Shown here: positions 1-6,291 of the stretch, piece after piece | Numbering within the stretch: the stretch's first letter is position 1 | How the letters are laid out: every line of letters begins with the position of its first letter | NCBI GenBank assembly: GCA_007129635.1 | Contig: SKVE01000091.1 | Coordinates: 1-6,421 of the forward strand | Reading direction: 5' to 3' | From: Planctomycetaceae bacterium | Lineage (GTDB): Bacteria; Planctomycetota; Planctomycetia; Pirellulales; Pirellulaceae | Length of the DNA stretch: 6,421 nucleotides | Made by a program: the position numbers and the translations under genes | The notes under the pieces: model-generated | Databases searched by the model: none | The model's input: only the letters and a program-made list of their open reading frames with translations | What the model was told of the DNA's origin: nothing

Positions 1-906
1 GTGGGGGAAGCCCTGCCCCATGCGATCGCGGCCGCCCTAGAAACCGATACCGATCGGCCGGTCGAGCGTCGTTTGGTGCTGATCAGTGACAGTCCGGCGA
101 TCCTGGTTCCCGAAGCGGCGGCGGGTATCGAGCGACTGGTGCACGATGCCCCCTCCTTCGGATTCGATGTCCTGGACTTGGGCGATCGACAGCAAACTGA
201 CCCGCACCTCGACCGATTCGTCCAGGCAACCGGGGGTAGTATTCGTCGAGTTCAATCGTCTGCGGATATCCGCTGGGCGTTGCTCGACAGTCTCCGAGGC
301 CCAGCCAATCTGGTGGCTCGACAAGCCGAATTGACGATCGATTTTAACCCCCAGGCAGTGGCCGCCTATCGTTTGATTGGACACCACTCCCCCAACTCTG
401 TTAGCTACGGAACCTCCACGATGACCTCAGACCTGCTGGCAGGGCAGGAACTAACATCACTTTTCGAGGTATGGCTAAAGCCTAATCAGGTGGATGACGT
501 TGCTGTCGCTCGGCTCCGTTGGGTTGGCGCGACTGACGGCCAACGCGGTGGCGCGGAATCGATCCGCATCAGCCGAGTGCAGTTTAGCACCTCGTTCGAA
601 GGTTGCGCGGTATCCTTACAGCAGGCAGCGATCGTGGCGGAAGCGGTGGAGGTACTGACCCATTCGTTCAATTTTGACATGATTGGCGCGGACCGCTACC
701 GCTACGCCCCGAAGCCGCGGGGGCTTCGGCACGTCCTGATGGCTGTCGAACAGGCCAACCCGCAACTCCGCGATCGGCCTGATTTTCAACGAATGATAAG
801 TTTTTTGGCAAGTGCCGACCGGATCTCGTCCGATCGACCCTTGGCATCGGCTCGCTCGGGACTGCGCGGCATGGTCGCTGGTCGCTGGCGGGAGTCAAGA
901 GAGTAG
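1..906 (+). CDS. vWA-domain protein with YfbK/DUF3520-like C-terminus (5' partial)
   Basis: The reading frame is open from the first base and stops with TAG at 904-906, so the gene almost certainly starts upstream; the GTG at base 1 is probably not the start. Residues 1-100 of the visible part look like the second half of a vWA (Rossmann-like) domain: a helix 'GEALPHAIAAAL', a strand ending in 'RRLVLISDSPA', then 'FDVLDLGD' and 'ATGGSIRRV'. Residues 115-127, 'FNPQAVAAYRLIG', match the hallmark 'FNP..V..YRLIGYENR' of the YfbK/DUF3520 tail, followed by 'LTSLFEVWL' in place of the usual 'VTALYEV'. A helical end (about 205-275) resembles the YfbK C-terminus. The usual metal-site 'DGxxN' reads 'DSPAI', so metal binding may be weakened. 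Members of this family are often exported or lipid-anchored, but that end is outside the window. The function is unknown; ligand or protein binding at the envelope is the family expectation. It is separated by 139 bases and a stem-loop from the TPR gene, so operon membership is uncertain. Confidence 0.8.
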   Translation: MGEALPHAIAAALETDTDRPVERRLVLISDSPAILVPEAAAGIERLVHDAPSFGFDVLDLGDRQQTDPHLDRFVQATGGSIRRVQSSADIRWALLDSLRGPANLVARQAELTIDFNPQAVAAYRLIGHHSPNSVSYGTSTMTSDLLAGQELTSLFEVWLKPNQVDDVAVARLRWVGATDGQRGGAESIRISRVQFSTSFEGCAVSLQQAAIVAEAVEVLTHSFNFDMIGADRYRYAPKPRGLRHVLMAVEQANPQLRDRPDFQRMISFLASADRISSDRPLASARSGLRGMVAGRWRESRE

Positions 907-999
907 AGGCCTTATCCAACCATGGCGATTTGGCTTGCGGCCGAGTGACGAAGAAGCTAACTTTTTGATTAGGGACAGATCCCTCGCGGGTTCTAGCGC

Positions 1000-1030
1000 G
1001 ATTCGCCGCCGCCTTGAGGGTGGCGTCATC
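1000..1030 (+). promoter_or_regulatory. GC-rich stem-loop directly upstream of the TPR gene's ribosome binding site
   Basis: CGCCGCC at 1004-1010 can pair with GGTGGCG at 1019-1025 (seven pairs, one a G-U wobble) around the 8-base loop 1011-1018. GAT (1000-1002) and ATC (1028-1030) add three outer pairs across a small internal loop. The structure ends one base before the GGAGGAG ribosome binding site. No run of T follows it, so it does not look like a normal intrinsic terminator for the upstream gene. It could protect the mRNA 5' end or modulate ribosome access. The pairing is visible in the sequence; the role is inferred. Confidence 0.4.
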
Positions 1031-1037
1031 GGAGGAG
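1031..1037 (+). promoter_or_regulatory. Ribosome binding site deciding the start at 1046
   Basis: GGAGGAG lies 8 bases before ATG 1046 and is a near-perfect Shine-Dalgarno sequence. The frame stays open upstream to about 812, overlapping the previous gene. The strong site, together with a signal peptide beginning exactly at 1046, fixes the start here. Confidence 0.8.
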
Positions 1038-1045
1038 CGTACAAT

Positions 1046-4000
1046 ATGACGGCATGTGGGAAGGGCAACCGATGGGTGCTCGGCGGACTGATTCTCGTCT
1101 TGCTGGGCGGCCATGTTTCGGTCGGGGCAATTTCGGTTGAGGCAACGGAACCGGCTCGGGCTTTTCTGGATGGCTTGCGGGAACGAGGCTATTACGACAT
1201 GGCCATCGAGTACCTGGAGCAGATGAAGACCAGCCCGTTGGCGCCGGTCGAGTTTCGGGAAATGCTGCTGTACGAGTTGGGCACGACCCTGATCCAATCC
1301 TCGCGCGACCAGCGGGACATCAATCTCCGCCAGGCGCAATTGGAAGAAGCCGCACAGGCCTTGCAACAGTTCATCGGCATGATGCCCGACCATCCCATGG
1401 TGACCTCGGCCAACAGCCAATTGGGCAATCTGAAGGTCGAACGAGCGCGGATCAAGGTCGAGCAAGCGAAGCAGCCCAATGCCAAGACCCAGGCGTTGTT
1501 GAACGAGGCGGCGGACATCTACGTGGATGCCTACCAAGTCTTCGAACAAGCGCAGATCGAACTGCGAGAGCGGCTGACTCGGATGACGAACATCCCGGAG
1601 AAGGACACCCGGGCCATCGAGCTGCGCGAGGTACTACGAACCGATTATCTGCAGGCTCAGTTGTTGGCCGCCGCCGTCAAAGAGGAGACGGCCGACACCA
1701 AGAAACCGGGCTCGGGAGCGTACAAAAAGCTGGTGACCGAGGCCGCCGAGCAGTACGGGCAGGTCTACGAGAAATACCGGACACGGTTGGCAGGGCTGTA
1801 CGCGCGGATGTACCAGGGACGTTGCAGCCAGAAGCTGGGGAATCACAAGGATGCGTTAAGCTATTTCGGGGAATTGTTAGGGCAACCCGACAACCCCGAG
1901 GAATTTCGCACGTTGAAGACGCGTACCCTGCTGCTGGCCAAAGACAGTTGGCAGGCCAGCGGGTTGAATGCCGAGGCCGTCAAGCGGTTGGGGGAGTGGA
2001 TTGACGGAGCAAGACCGAACGAGACCCGCGAGCCCGAGTGGCTCGAACTGCGACTGGGCCTGGCCCGTGCTCAGTGGGCGTTGGCTCAGGATCTGAAAGC
2101 GAATAATCCGAAGGATCCGCAGATCCGGCGCCACGAGAGCGAATCGCGAAAAAATGCCCAGTTCGTCACCCGTACCTCCGGTAACCTGCAGCAGGAGGCC
2201 AGGCAGTTTTTGGGCCAGATCGGTATCGAGATCAGCGAGGCCGCGGACGACGATCCCCGGACGTTCGACGAGGCGCGTCAAATGGGACGTGATGCGTTGG
2301 ATTCCATGCAGACCGCAGGCCTGTTGGTGAACAACCTGCCCAATCGGATCGCCAGGGAGAGCGACGCGGCGGTCAAAGAGGAATTGCAACAGCAACTGGA
2401 CCAGGCGCGCCAGACCATCGAAACCGCCCCGGACGAAGCCATCCGTTATTTTCGGATGGCGCTGGCGCTGGCGGATGATCAGACCGATATCCGGGATCTG
2501 AACATCGTCCGTTACTTCCTCTGCTACCTGTACTTCTCCCGCGGCGATTATCTCGACGCCGCCGTGATCGGCGAGTTTCTTGCGCGGCGGTTTCCGGACA
2601 GTTCGGGAGCTCGCCAGAGCGCCAAGATCACGATGGCAGCCTACCTGAAACTGTACGCCGAGGTCGAAGGGGATGATCGCCAATTCGAGACCAATCAAGT
2701 CGTCAGCATCGCGAACTACATCACCCAGAAATGGCCCGACCAGGAAGAGGCGGTCGAGGCGCTCAATACGTTGATCCCGTTCATGATCCAGGCCGGGGAT
2801 CTGGATGCGGCCGAGCGTTACCTGGCGGATATCCCGGAAGATTCCGCCAAGCGAGGCGACGCCGAGATCAAGACGGGCCAGGCGATGTGGAGCGCTTACC
2901 TGCGAGGCATGCAACGGCAGCGAAGGATCGAAAGCGGCGACGAAGAACTACCGGCAGACGACGACCCCGCTTCGGAACAACAGAATCTGGAAGAATTGAA
3001 GAATCGAGCCCAGCGCATCCTGGTCGCCGGCATCCAGCGCATGCAGACCAACGGTGCGGCCAACGAAATTTCCGTCACGGCCGCCCTGTCGCTGGCCCAG
3101 TTGTATGTCGATACGGGACAAGCCGACCAGGCGATCGAGTTGCTGGAAGATGCCGCGCTGGGACCGCTGGCGCTGGTTCGCGCCGAGCACCCGGCCACGG
3201 CACGCGAAGGCTTTGCTCCCGAAGTCTACAAGACCAGCTTGCGCGCGTACATCTCGTCCCTGCCCACCGCCGAATCGTCCGATGCGGTGATCCGGAAGGC
3301 CACCGAGGTGATGGACGCCATGAAAGAGGCGATTCCTGCCGAACAGTTGATCGGCATCTACTACAGCTTGGCCAAGGATCTGGAAACCCAGATGAATCTG
3401 GCGACGGATCAGGCGAAACAGGCGCTTTCCAAAGGGTTCGAGACCTTCCTGTTGCAGATGCGGGCGACCAGCAACGAATTCACCGTCCTAAACTGGGTCG
3501 CGGAAACGTTCGCGGGGATGGCCGCCAGCTTTGACACTCAAAATCAACTGACGGCCGAATCGGCCAGATATTACCAGTTGGCCGCAGAAACGTACGAAAC
3601 GATCCTGGACCAGGTCCAGATCGCGGAGGATCGAATGCGGGTCCAGGTCCAATTGCGATTGGCCACCGCCAAACGCCGCCTGAACCGTTTCACAGACGCT
3701 CGCGATATCTACACGGCCATCCTGAAGGAGAACCCGATGATGGTCAACGTGCAGATCGACGCCGCCCAGATGTATCAGGATTGGGCGGCGATTCCGCCGG
3801 ATCGCGAAGCGTTGTTTTTGCGTGCCATCCAAGGCGCCGAGATCGATTCCGCCACCCAAAAACCTGTGATCTGGGGCTGGCAGGGGATCGCCAGCCGCAC
3901 GGCCAGCCTGCCCCAGTTCCGCAACGTCTTCCACGAAGCTCGATATAACCTGGCGCTGTGCCTGTACAACTTTGCCATGGCCAAAAGCGGATCGGAACGC

Positions 4001-4174
4001 GAGAAGTATCTGGAAATGGCCAACCGATCCATCCGCCAGACGCAACAACTGTTTGGATCCGGCGAAGAATGGGACGCCTGGAGATCGCAGTACGACCAGT
4101 TGATGCGAAATGTCCAGCGAGCGCAGAACCAGAAACCCGTCGGCTTGCAGGAAGCCGTGGCTCGAACCCCATGA
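1046..4174 (+). CDS. Large exported tetratricopeptide-repeat protein (1042 aa)
   Basis: The N-terminus is a signal peptide: K6 and R9, a hydrophobic core at about 10-22 ('WVLGGLILVLLGG') and a likely cleavage after 'SVGA' (A28). This predicts a periplasmic or envelope location; without a lipobox cysteine or a later membrane segment it is not an obvious lipoprotein. The rest is almost wholly helical with TPR-like helix pairs. The clearest are near 253-281 ('MYQGRCSQKLGNHKDALSYF'), 485-520 ('YFLCYLYFSRGDYLDAAVIG'), 568-598, 676-706 ('LSLAQLYVDTGQADQAIELL') and 866-897 ('RLATAKRRLNRFTDARDIYT'). A charged, low-complexity acidic stretch at about 628-650 may be a flexible linker. No catalytic motif was seen. 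TPR arrays bind proteins, so a scaffold role is the best inference. The next gene follows after 44 bases, and the ExbB/ExbD pair lies downstream, which suggests a partner of that motor. The specific function is unknown. Confidence 0.9.
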   Translation: MTACGKGNRWVLGGLILVLLGGHVSVGAISVEATEPARAFLDGLRERGYYDMAIEYLEQMKTSPLAPVEFREMLLYELGTTLIQSSRDQRDINLRQAQLEEAAQALQQFIGMMPDHPMVTSANSQLGNLKVERARIKVEQAKQPNAKTQALLNEAADIYVDAYQVFEQAQIELRERLTRMTNIPEKDTRAIELREVLRTDYLQAQLLAAAVKEETADTKKPGSGAYKKLVTEAAEQYGQVYEKYRTRLAGLYARMYQGRCSQKLGNHKDALSYFGELLGQPDNPEEFRTLKTRTLLLAKDSWQASGLNAEAVKRLGEWIDGARPNETREPEWLELRLGLARAQWALAQDLKANNPKDPQIRRHESESRKNAQFVTRTSGNLQQEARQFLGQIGIEISEAADDDPRTFDEARQMGRDALDSMQTAGLLVNNLPNRIARESDAAVKEELQQQLDQARQTIETAPDEAIRYFRMALALADDQTDIRDLNIVRYFLCYLYFSRGDYLDAAVIGEFLARRFPDSSGARQSAKITMAAYLKLYAEVEGDDRQFETNQVVSIANYITQKWPDQEEAVEALNTLIPFMIQAGDLDAAERYLADIPEDSAKRGDAEIKTGQAMWSAYLRGMQRQRRIESGDEELPADDDPASEQQNLEELKNRAQRILVAGIQRMQTNGAANEISVTAALSLAQLYVDTGQADQAIELLEDAALGPLALVRAEHPATAREGFAPEVYKTSLRAYISSLPTAESSDAVIRKATEVMDAMKEAIPAEQLIGIYYSLAKDLETQMNLATDQAKQALSKGFETFLLQMRATSNEFTVLNWVAETFAGMAASFDTQNQLTAESARYYQLAAETYETILDQVQIAEDRMRVQVQLRLATAKRRLNRFTDARDIYTAILKENPMMVNVQIDAAQMYQDWAAIPPDREALFLRAIQGAEIDSATQKPVIWGWQGIASRTASLPQFRNVFHEARYNLALCLYNFAMAKSGSEREKYLEMANRSIRQTQQLFGSGEEWDAWRSQYDQLMRNVQRAQNQKPVGLQEAVARTP

Positions 4175-4203
4175 CCAACCCAAGACGGCTCGACCCATAC
4201 CAT

Positions 4204-4209
4204 GAGGAG
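4204..4209 (+). promoter_or_regulatory. Ribosome binding site deciding the start at 4219
   Basis: GAGGAG sits 9 bases before ATG 4219. An in-frame ATG at 4171 overlaps the previous stop codon (ATGA) and could allow coupled translation of a form 16 residues longer. That form would bury the signal peptide behind a polar, charged leader, and it has no well-placed ribosome binding site, so 4219 is preferred. Confidence 0.7.
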
Positions 4210-4218
4210 TCCGAACGA

Positions 4219-5256
4219 ATGAACCGAACCATGATCGCCCTGGCCTGCCTGGCGGCCCTGATGCTGCCTCCCGTGGCCCTGGCTCAGAACGACCAGATCT
4301 TCGGCAGGACCGGAACGCCGACTCGAGGCCTGATCACCAAGATCAGCCCGACCCAGGTGACGATGCAATCGACCGGGATCAGCCGGGATTTCGATACCAA
4401 AGACATCCAGCGATTGACCTTCGGCGATGAGCCGGGCGAACTGCGCACGGCTCGCGATCGGGTGGCGGCCGGACAATTCGAGGATGCGTTGGAGATTTTG
4501 AGGAGCATCAATGTTGCCGGCATCGAAAACAACAATATCCGCGCCGAAATCGGATTCCTGACCGCCTACAGCATGGGCCAACTGGCCCTGACCAGCGGCG
4601 GTGACCGAACCGCGGCGATCACCCAAATGATGAGCTTCATGCGGGAAAACCCGAACACCTATCGGTACTTCGAAGGCGTCGAAATGCTGGGTGACTTGCA
4701 CTTCGCCAGCAGCGAATTCGAACAAGCGGCCAAATTCTACGGCCTGATCGGCTCCCGATCCCCCTGGCCCGAATATCAATTGCGAGCTGCCGTGCTGCAA
4801 GGTCGATCCCAAGCCGAAGCGGGAAACCACGAGCAGGCTCTGAGTAACTTTGAACGCGTGCTGGAGTCGGGGCTGAGCACAACGCTGGCGGTCGAACAGA
4901 AACTGCATGCAGCCGTGGGCCGCGCCGTCTGCCTGGCGGCGACCGGCAAGGCCGAAGAGGGGATCAAAGTCATCCAGGACCTGATCGCGAAGAACGATCC
5001 TAACGATCCCGAGGTTTTCGGTCACGCGTACAACGCACTGGGCGCTTGCTACCTGCAGATCGGAGCGACCAAAGAAGCCCTGCTGGCCTACTTGCACACA
5101 GATATTCTGTACTTTACCAATACCCAAGCCCATCCCGAAGCCTTGTACCACCTCGCCAAATTGTGGGACCAGGTCAATCGGTCCGATCGGGCCGTACGGG
5201 CTCGCAGTTTGCTTCAAAGCCGTTATCCGGCCAGTCGCTGGGCTGCGATGCTGTAA
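4219..5256 (+). CDS. Exported TPR protein with a beta-rich N-terminal module (345 aa)
   Basis: Residues 1-22 form a classic signal peptide (N2-R3, hydrophobic core 5-16, cleavage after 'ALA' before Q23). Residues about 35-72 alternate as short beta strands ('GLITKISPTQVTM...DFDTKDIQRLTF'), a small barrel-like or SH3-like module that I recall preceding TPRs in other planctomycete proteins. The remainder is helical with TPR-like pairs near 74-98, 152-178, 186-216, 230-257, 268-294 and 305-340. The last one ('ALYHLAKLWDQVNRSDRAVR', then 'RYPASRWA') resembles the TPR type of YbgF/CpoB, which works with the Tol-Pal complex in proteobacteria. There is no catalytic motif. The gene lies between the large TPR gene and the ExbB/ExbD genes, all in one direction, so a periplasmic accessory role for the motor is likely. 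Assembly or regulation of that complex is inference; the protein itself is not recognised. Confidence 0.9.
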   Translation: MNRTMIALACLAALMLPPVALAQNDQIFGRTGTPTRGLITKISPTQVTMQSTGISRDFDTKDIQRLTFGDEPGELRTARDRVAAGQFEDALEILRSINVAGIENNNIRAEIGFLTAYSMGQLALTSGGDRTAAITQMMSFMRENPNTYRYFEGVEMLGDLHFASSEFEQAAKFYGLIGSRSPWPEYQLRAAVLQGRSQAEAGNHEQALSNFERVLESGLSTTLAVEQKLHAAVGRAVCLAATGKAEEGIKVIQDLIAKNDPNDPEVFGHAYNALGACYLQIGATKEALLAYLHTDILYFTNTQAHPEALYHLAKLWDQVNRSDRAVRARSLLQSRYPASRWAAML

Positions 5257-5260
5257 GCCA

Positions 5261-5334
5261 TTGGCACCCGAGAGGACTTGAACAGGAGTGAGGATTTGGC
5301 GATCGGCAGGTGCTTTACCCACCGACCGATTGCC
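5261..5334 (-). other. tRNA-like sequence remnant (not an intact tRNA)
   Basis: Read on the minus strand, the part at 5262-5283 looks like the end of a tRNA: a T-loop-like 'GTTCAAGTCC', then 'TCTCGGGTGCCA'. Further 5', 'GGTGGGTAAAGCACCTGCC' recalls a D-arm running into an anticodon arm. No full cloverleaf forms. The T-stem halves do not pair, no anticodon stem closes, and the only partner for the CGGGTGC end is GCACCTG (5307-5313 on the + strand), just 50 bases away. It may be a decayed tRNA, a tRNA-like fold or chance. Confidence 0.25.
5298..5334 (+). terminator. Stem-loop after the TPR gene, terminator-like or leader element
   Basis: GGCGATCGG (5298-5306) pairs with CCGATTGCC (5326-5334): nine pairs, one a G-U wobble. 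Inside it, after a CA/GA internal loop, GGTG (5309-5312) pairs with CACC (5320-5323) around a 7-base loop. Only TTT follows, at 5336-5338, so it is at best a weak intrinsic terminator for the upstream TPR genes. It could instead be a regulatory fold in the leader of the ExbB-like gene. The pairing is seen directly; the role is inferred. Confidence 0.45.
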
Positions 5335-5343
5335 GTTTAGAAT
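5314..5343 (+). promoter_or_regulatory. Possible promoter for the ExbB/ExbD genes
   Basis: TAGAAT at 5338-5343 matches five of six bases of the bacterial -10 consensus. TTTACC at 5314-5319, 18 bases upstream, matches four of six of the -35 consensus. The site overlaps the stem-loop and would start transcription about 60 bases before the ExbB-like gene. Sigma-70-type consensus matching is unreliable in planctomycetes, so this is only a candidate. Confidence 0.25.
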
Positions 5344-5398
5344 AGTACCGCATATCTCGATGGGACAATCGAATTTCCCGTAAATTTCCAAGAGGGTG

Positions 5399-5404
5399 GG
5401 AGAG
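5399..5404 (+). promoter_or_regulatory. Ribosome binding site of the ExbB-like gene
   Basis: GGAGAG lies 6 bases before ATG 5411. An in-frame GTG at 5396 overlaps this site and would have to lack it, so ATG 5411 is the preferred start. Confidence 0.65.
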
Positions 5405-5410
5405 AAGAAC

Positions 5411-6235
5411 ATGCAGCAGTGTAATGAAAGCGGCCCGTGGACTTTGGCCCGGTTCTCGGTTTTGGCCGTAATTTTTGCGTTGGTCGGCCTGTTGACGGTA
5501 TTCGCCGCCGGGCCCATGGCATTCGCTCAGGACGAAGACGTACCCGCCGAAGCCCCTGCGGCGCCCCCGCCGCCGCCCACGACAACCGAGGAAGCGCCGC
5601 GAGAGATGAGCTACCTGGTGTGGATCTACGAAGCGTTAGGGCCGGGCTACATGATCGTGTTCCTGGGATTGTCGTTCACTCTGGTCGCCCTGTTCGTCAT
5701 GAACCTGCTGACCGCACGGCGCGAGAACGTCTGCCCGCAACACCTGCTGGAATCGTTCGAAGCTCACCTGAACGAACAACGCTACCAGGAAGCGTACGAG
5801 CTGGCGAAAGCCGACGAATCGATGCTGGGCATGGTCCTGTCCGCCGGACTGGCCAAGCTGTCGTTGGGATACCCCCAGGCGTTGGAGGCCATGCAAGAGG
5901 TCGGCGAAGACGAGAATATGAAACTCGAACATCGCTTGAGCTATTTGGCGCTGATCGGCACCATCAGCCCCATGGTGGGCTTATTCGGAACGGTCCACGG
6001 GATGATCGCCTCGTTCCAGGTGATCGCTGCCGGAGGCTCGACCCCCAAAGCCTCCGATTTGGCTCAGGGGATTTCGACCGCGCTGTTCACTACCTTGATC
6101 GGTCTGGCGATTGCCATCCCGGCGATCGCTGCGTTCAATATCCTCAGAAATCGAGTTGCCCGACTGGTTCTGGAAGTCGGCATTTGCAGCGAGGACATGA
6201 TGAGCCGGTTCCAGAACGTCGGCGGCCAGAAGTAA
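5411..6235 (+). CDS. MotA/TolQ/ExbB-family proton channel subunit (274 aa)
   Basis: Proteins of this family form the inner-membrane ring (typically a pentamer) that, with ExbD/TolR, turns the proton gradient into work on the envelope. Residues 1-39 look like a signal peptide (core about 16-33, 'AFA' before Q40). A proline-rich periplasmic stretch follows (about 45-62, with five consecutive prolines), then membrane segment 1 at about 80-100. A cytoplasmic loop of about 75 residues includes 'MVLSAGLAKL'. Segment 2 is at about 176-200 and holds the signature 'GLFGTVHGMI'; segment 3 is at about 222-245 ('TALFTTLIGLAIAIPAIAAF'). T194 and T228 align with the pore threonines of E. coli ExbB (T148, T181). 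The leader makes it somewhat longer than E. coli ExbB (244 aa). The ExbD-like gene follows 56 bases downstream. Membership of the family is clear; whether it is ExbB, TolQ or another motor type is not, so no symbol is given. Confidence 0.95.
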   Translation: MQQCNESGPWTLARFSVLAVIFALVGLLTVFAAGPMAFAQDEDVPAEAPAAPPPPPTTTEEAPREMSYLVWIYEALGPGYMIVFLGLSFTLVALFVMNLLTARRENVCPQHLLESFEAHLNEQRYQEAYELAKADESMLGMVLSAGLAKLSLGYPQALEAMQEVGEDENMKLEHRLSYLALIGTISPMVGLFGTVHGMIASFQVIAAGGSTPKASDLAQGISTALFTTLIGLAIAIPAIAAFNILRNRVARLVLEVGICSEDMMSRFQNVGGQK

Positions 6236-6245
6236 GGTTTCCCCC

Positions 6246-6272
6246 GACGTGCTGCCGTCAGCAGTAAACGTC
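6246..6272 (+). promoter_or_regulatory. Stem-loop between the ExbB-like and ExbD-like genes
   Basis: TGCTG (6250-6254) pairs with CAGCA (6259-6263) around the 4-base loop CCGT. GACG (6246-6249) can continue the stem with CGTC (6269-6272) past five unpaired bases on the 3' side. No T run follows. It sits a few bases before the next ribosome binding site (GGAG, 6277-6280). It could limit read-through or processing and so help set the channel-to-stator ratio, but this is inference from position only. Confidence 0.35.
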
Positions 6273-6291
6273 CAGCGGAGTCCAGATTGCG

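Noticed and set aside
22..29. GCGATCGC octamer (also at 6122) as a cyanobacterial HIP1 element
   Set aside because: Two copies do not make HIP1, and the proteins point to a planctomycete; better treated as part of the CGATCG enrichment.
907..970. Promoter search ahead of the large TPR gene
   Set aside because: Only weak pairs were found (for example TTGCGG at 935 with TAACTT at 958, each three of six consensus matches), not enough to call.
971..984. Short inverted repeat AGGGA/TCCCT in the gap after the vWA gene
   Set aside because: Five pairs with a 4-base loop and no T run is too weak to call a terminator.
812..1045. Upstream extension of the large TPR gene to an ATG at 812
   Set aside because: It would overlap the vWA gene by about 95 bases and place 78 polar residues before a clear signal peptide; GGAGGAG supports the start at 1046.
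668..1549. Minus-strand open frame of 293 codons over the vWA/TPR gene junction
   Set aside because: It overlaps two supported genes and shows no motif or ribosome binding site.
1877..2914. Minus-strand open frame of 345 codons inside the large TPR gene
   Set aside because: It lies wholly opposite the TPR gene; no recognisable domain or start signal was seen.
5257..5340. In-frame read-through of the second TPR gene past its TAA to a TAG at 5338
   Set aside because: The 27 added residues have no domain, and the stretch reads as a reversed tRNA-like sequence, so it is probably not translated.
5357..5372. Inverted repeat TCGAT/ATCGA upstream of the ExbB-like gene
   Set aside because: Five-base arms with a 6-base spacer are expected by chance; no known operator is matched.
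3775..5517. Long minus-strand open frame of 580 codons opposite both TPR genes and the spacer
   Set aside because: It crosses three well-supported features, has no ribosome binding site seen, and its translation shows no domain, with composition typical of an antisense shadow in GC-rich coding DNA.
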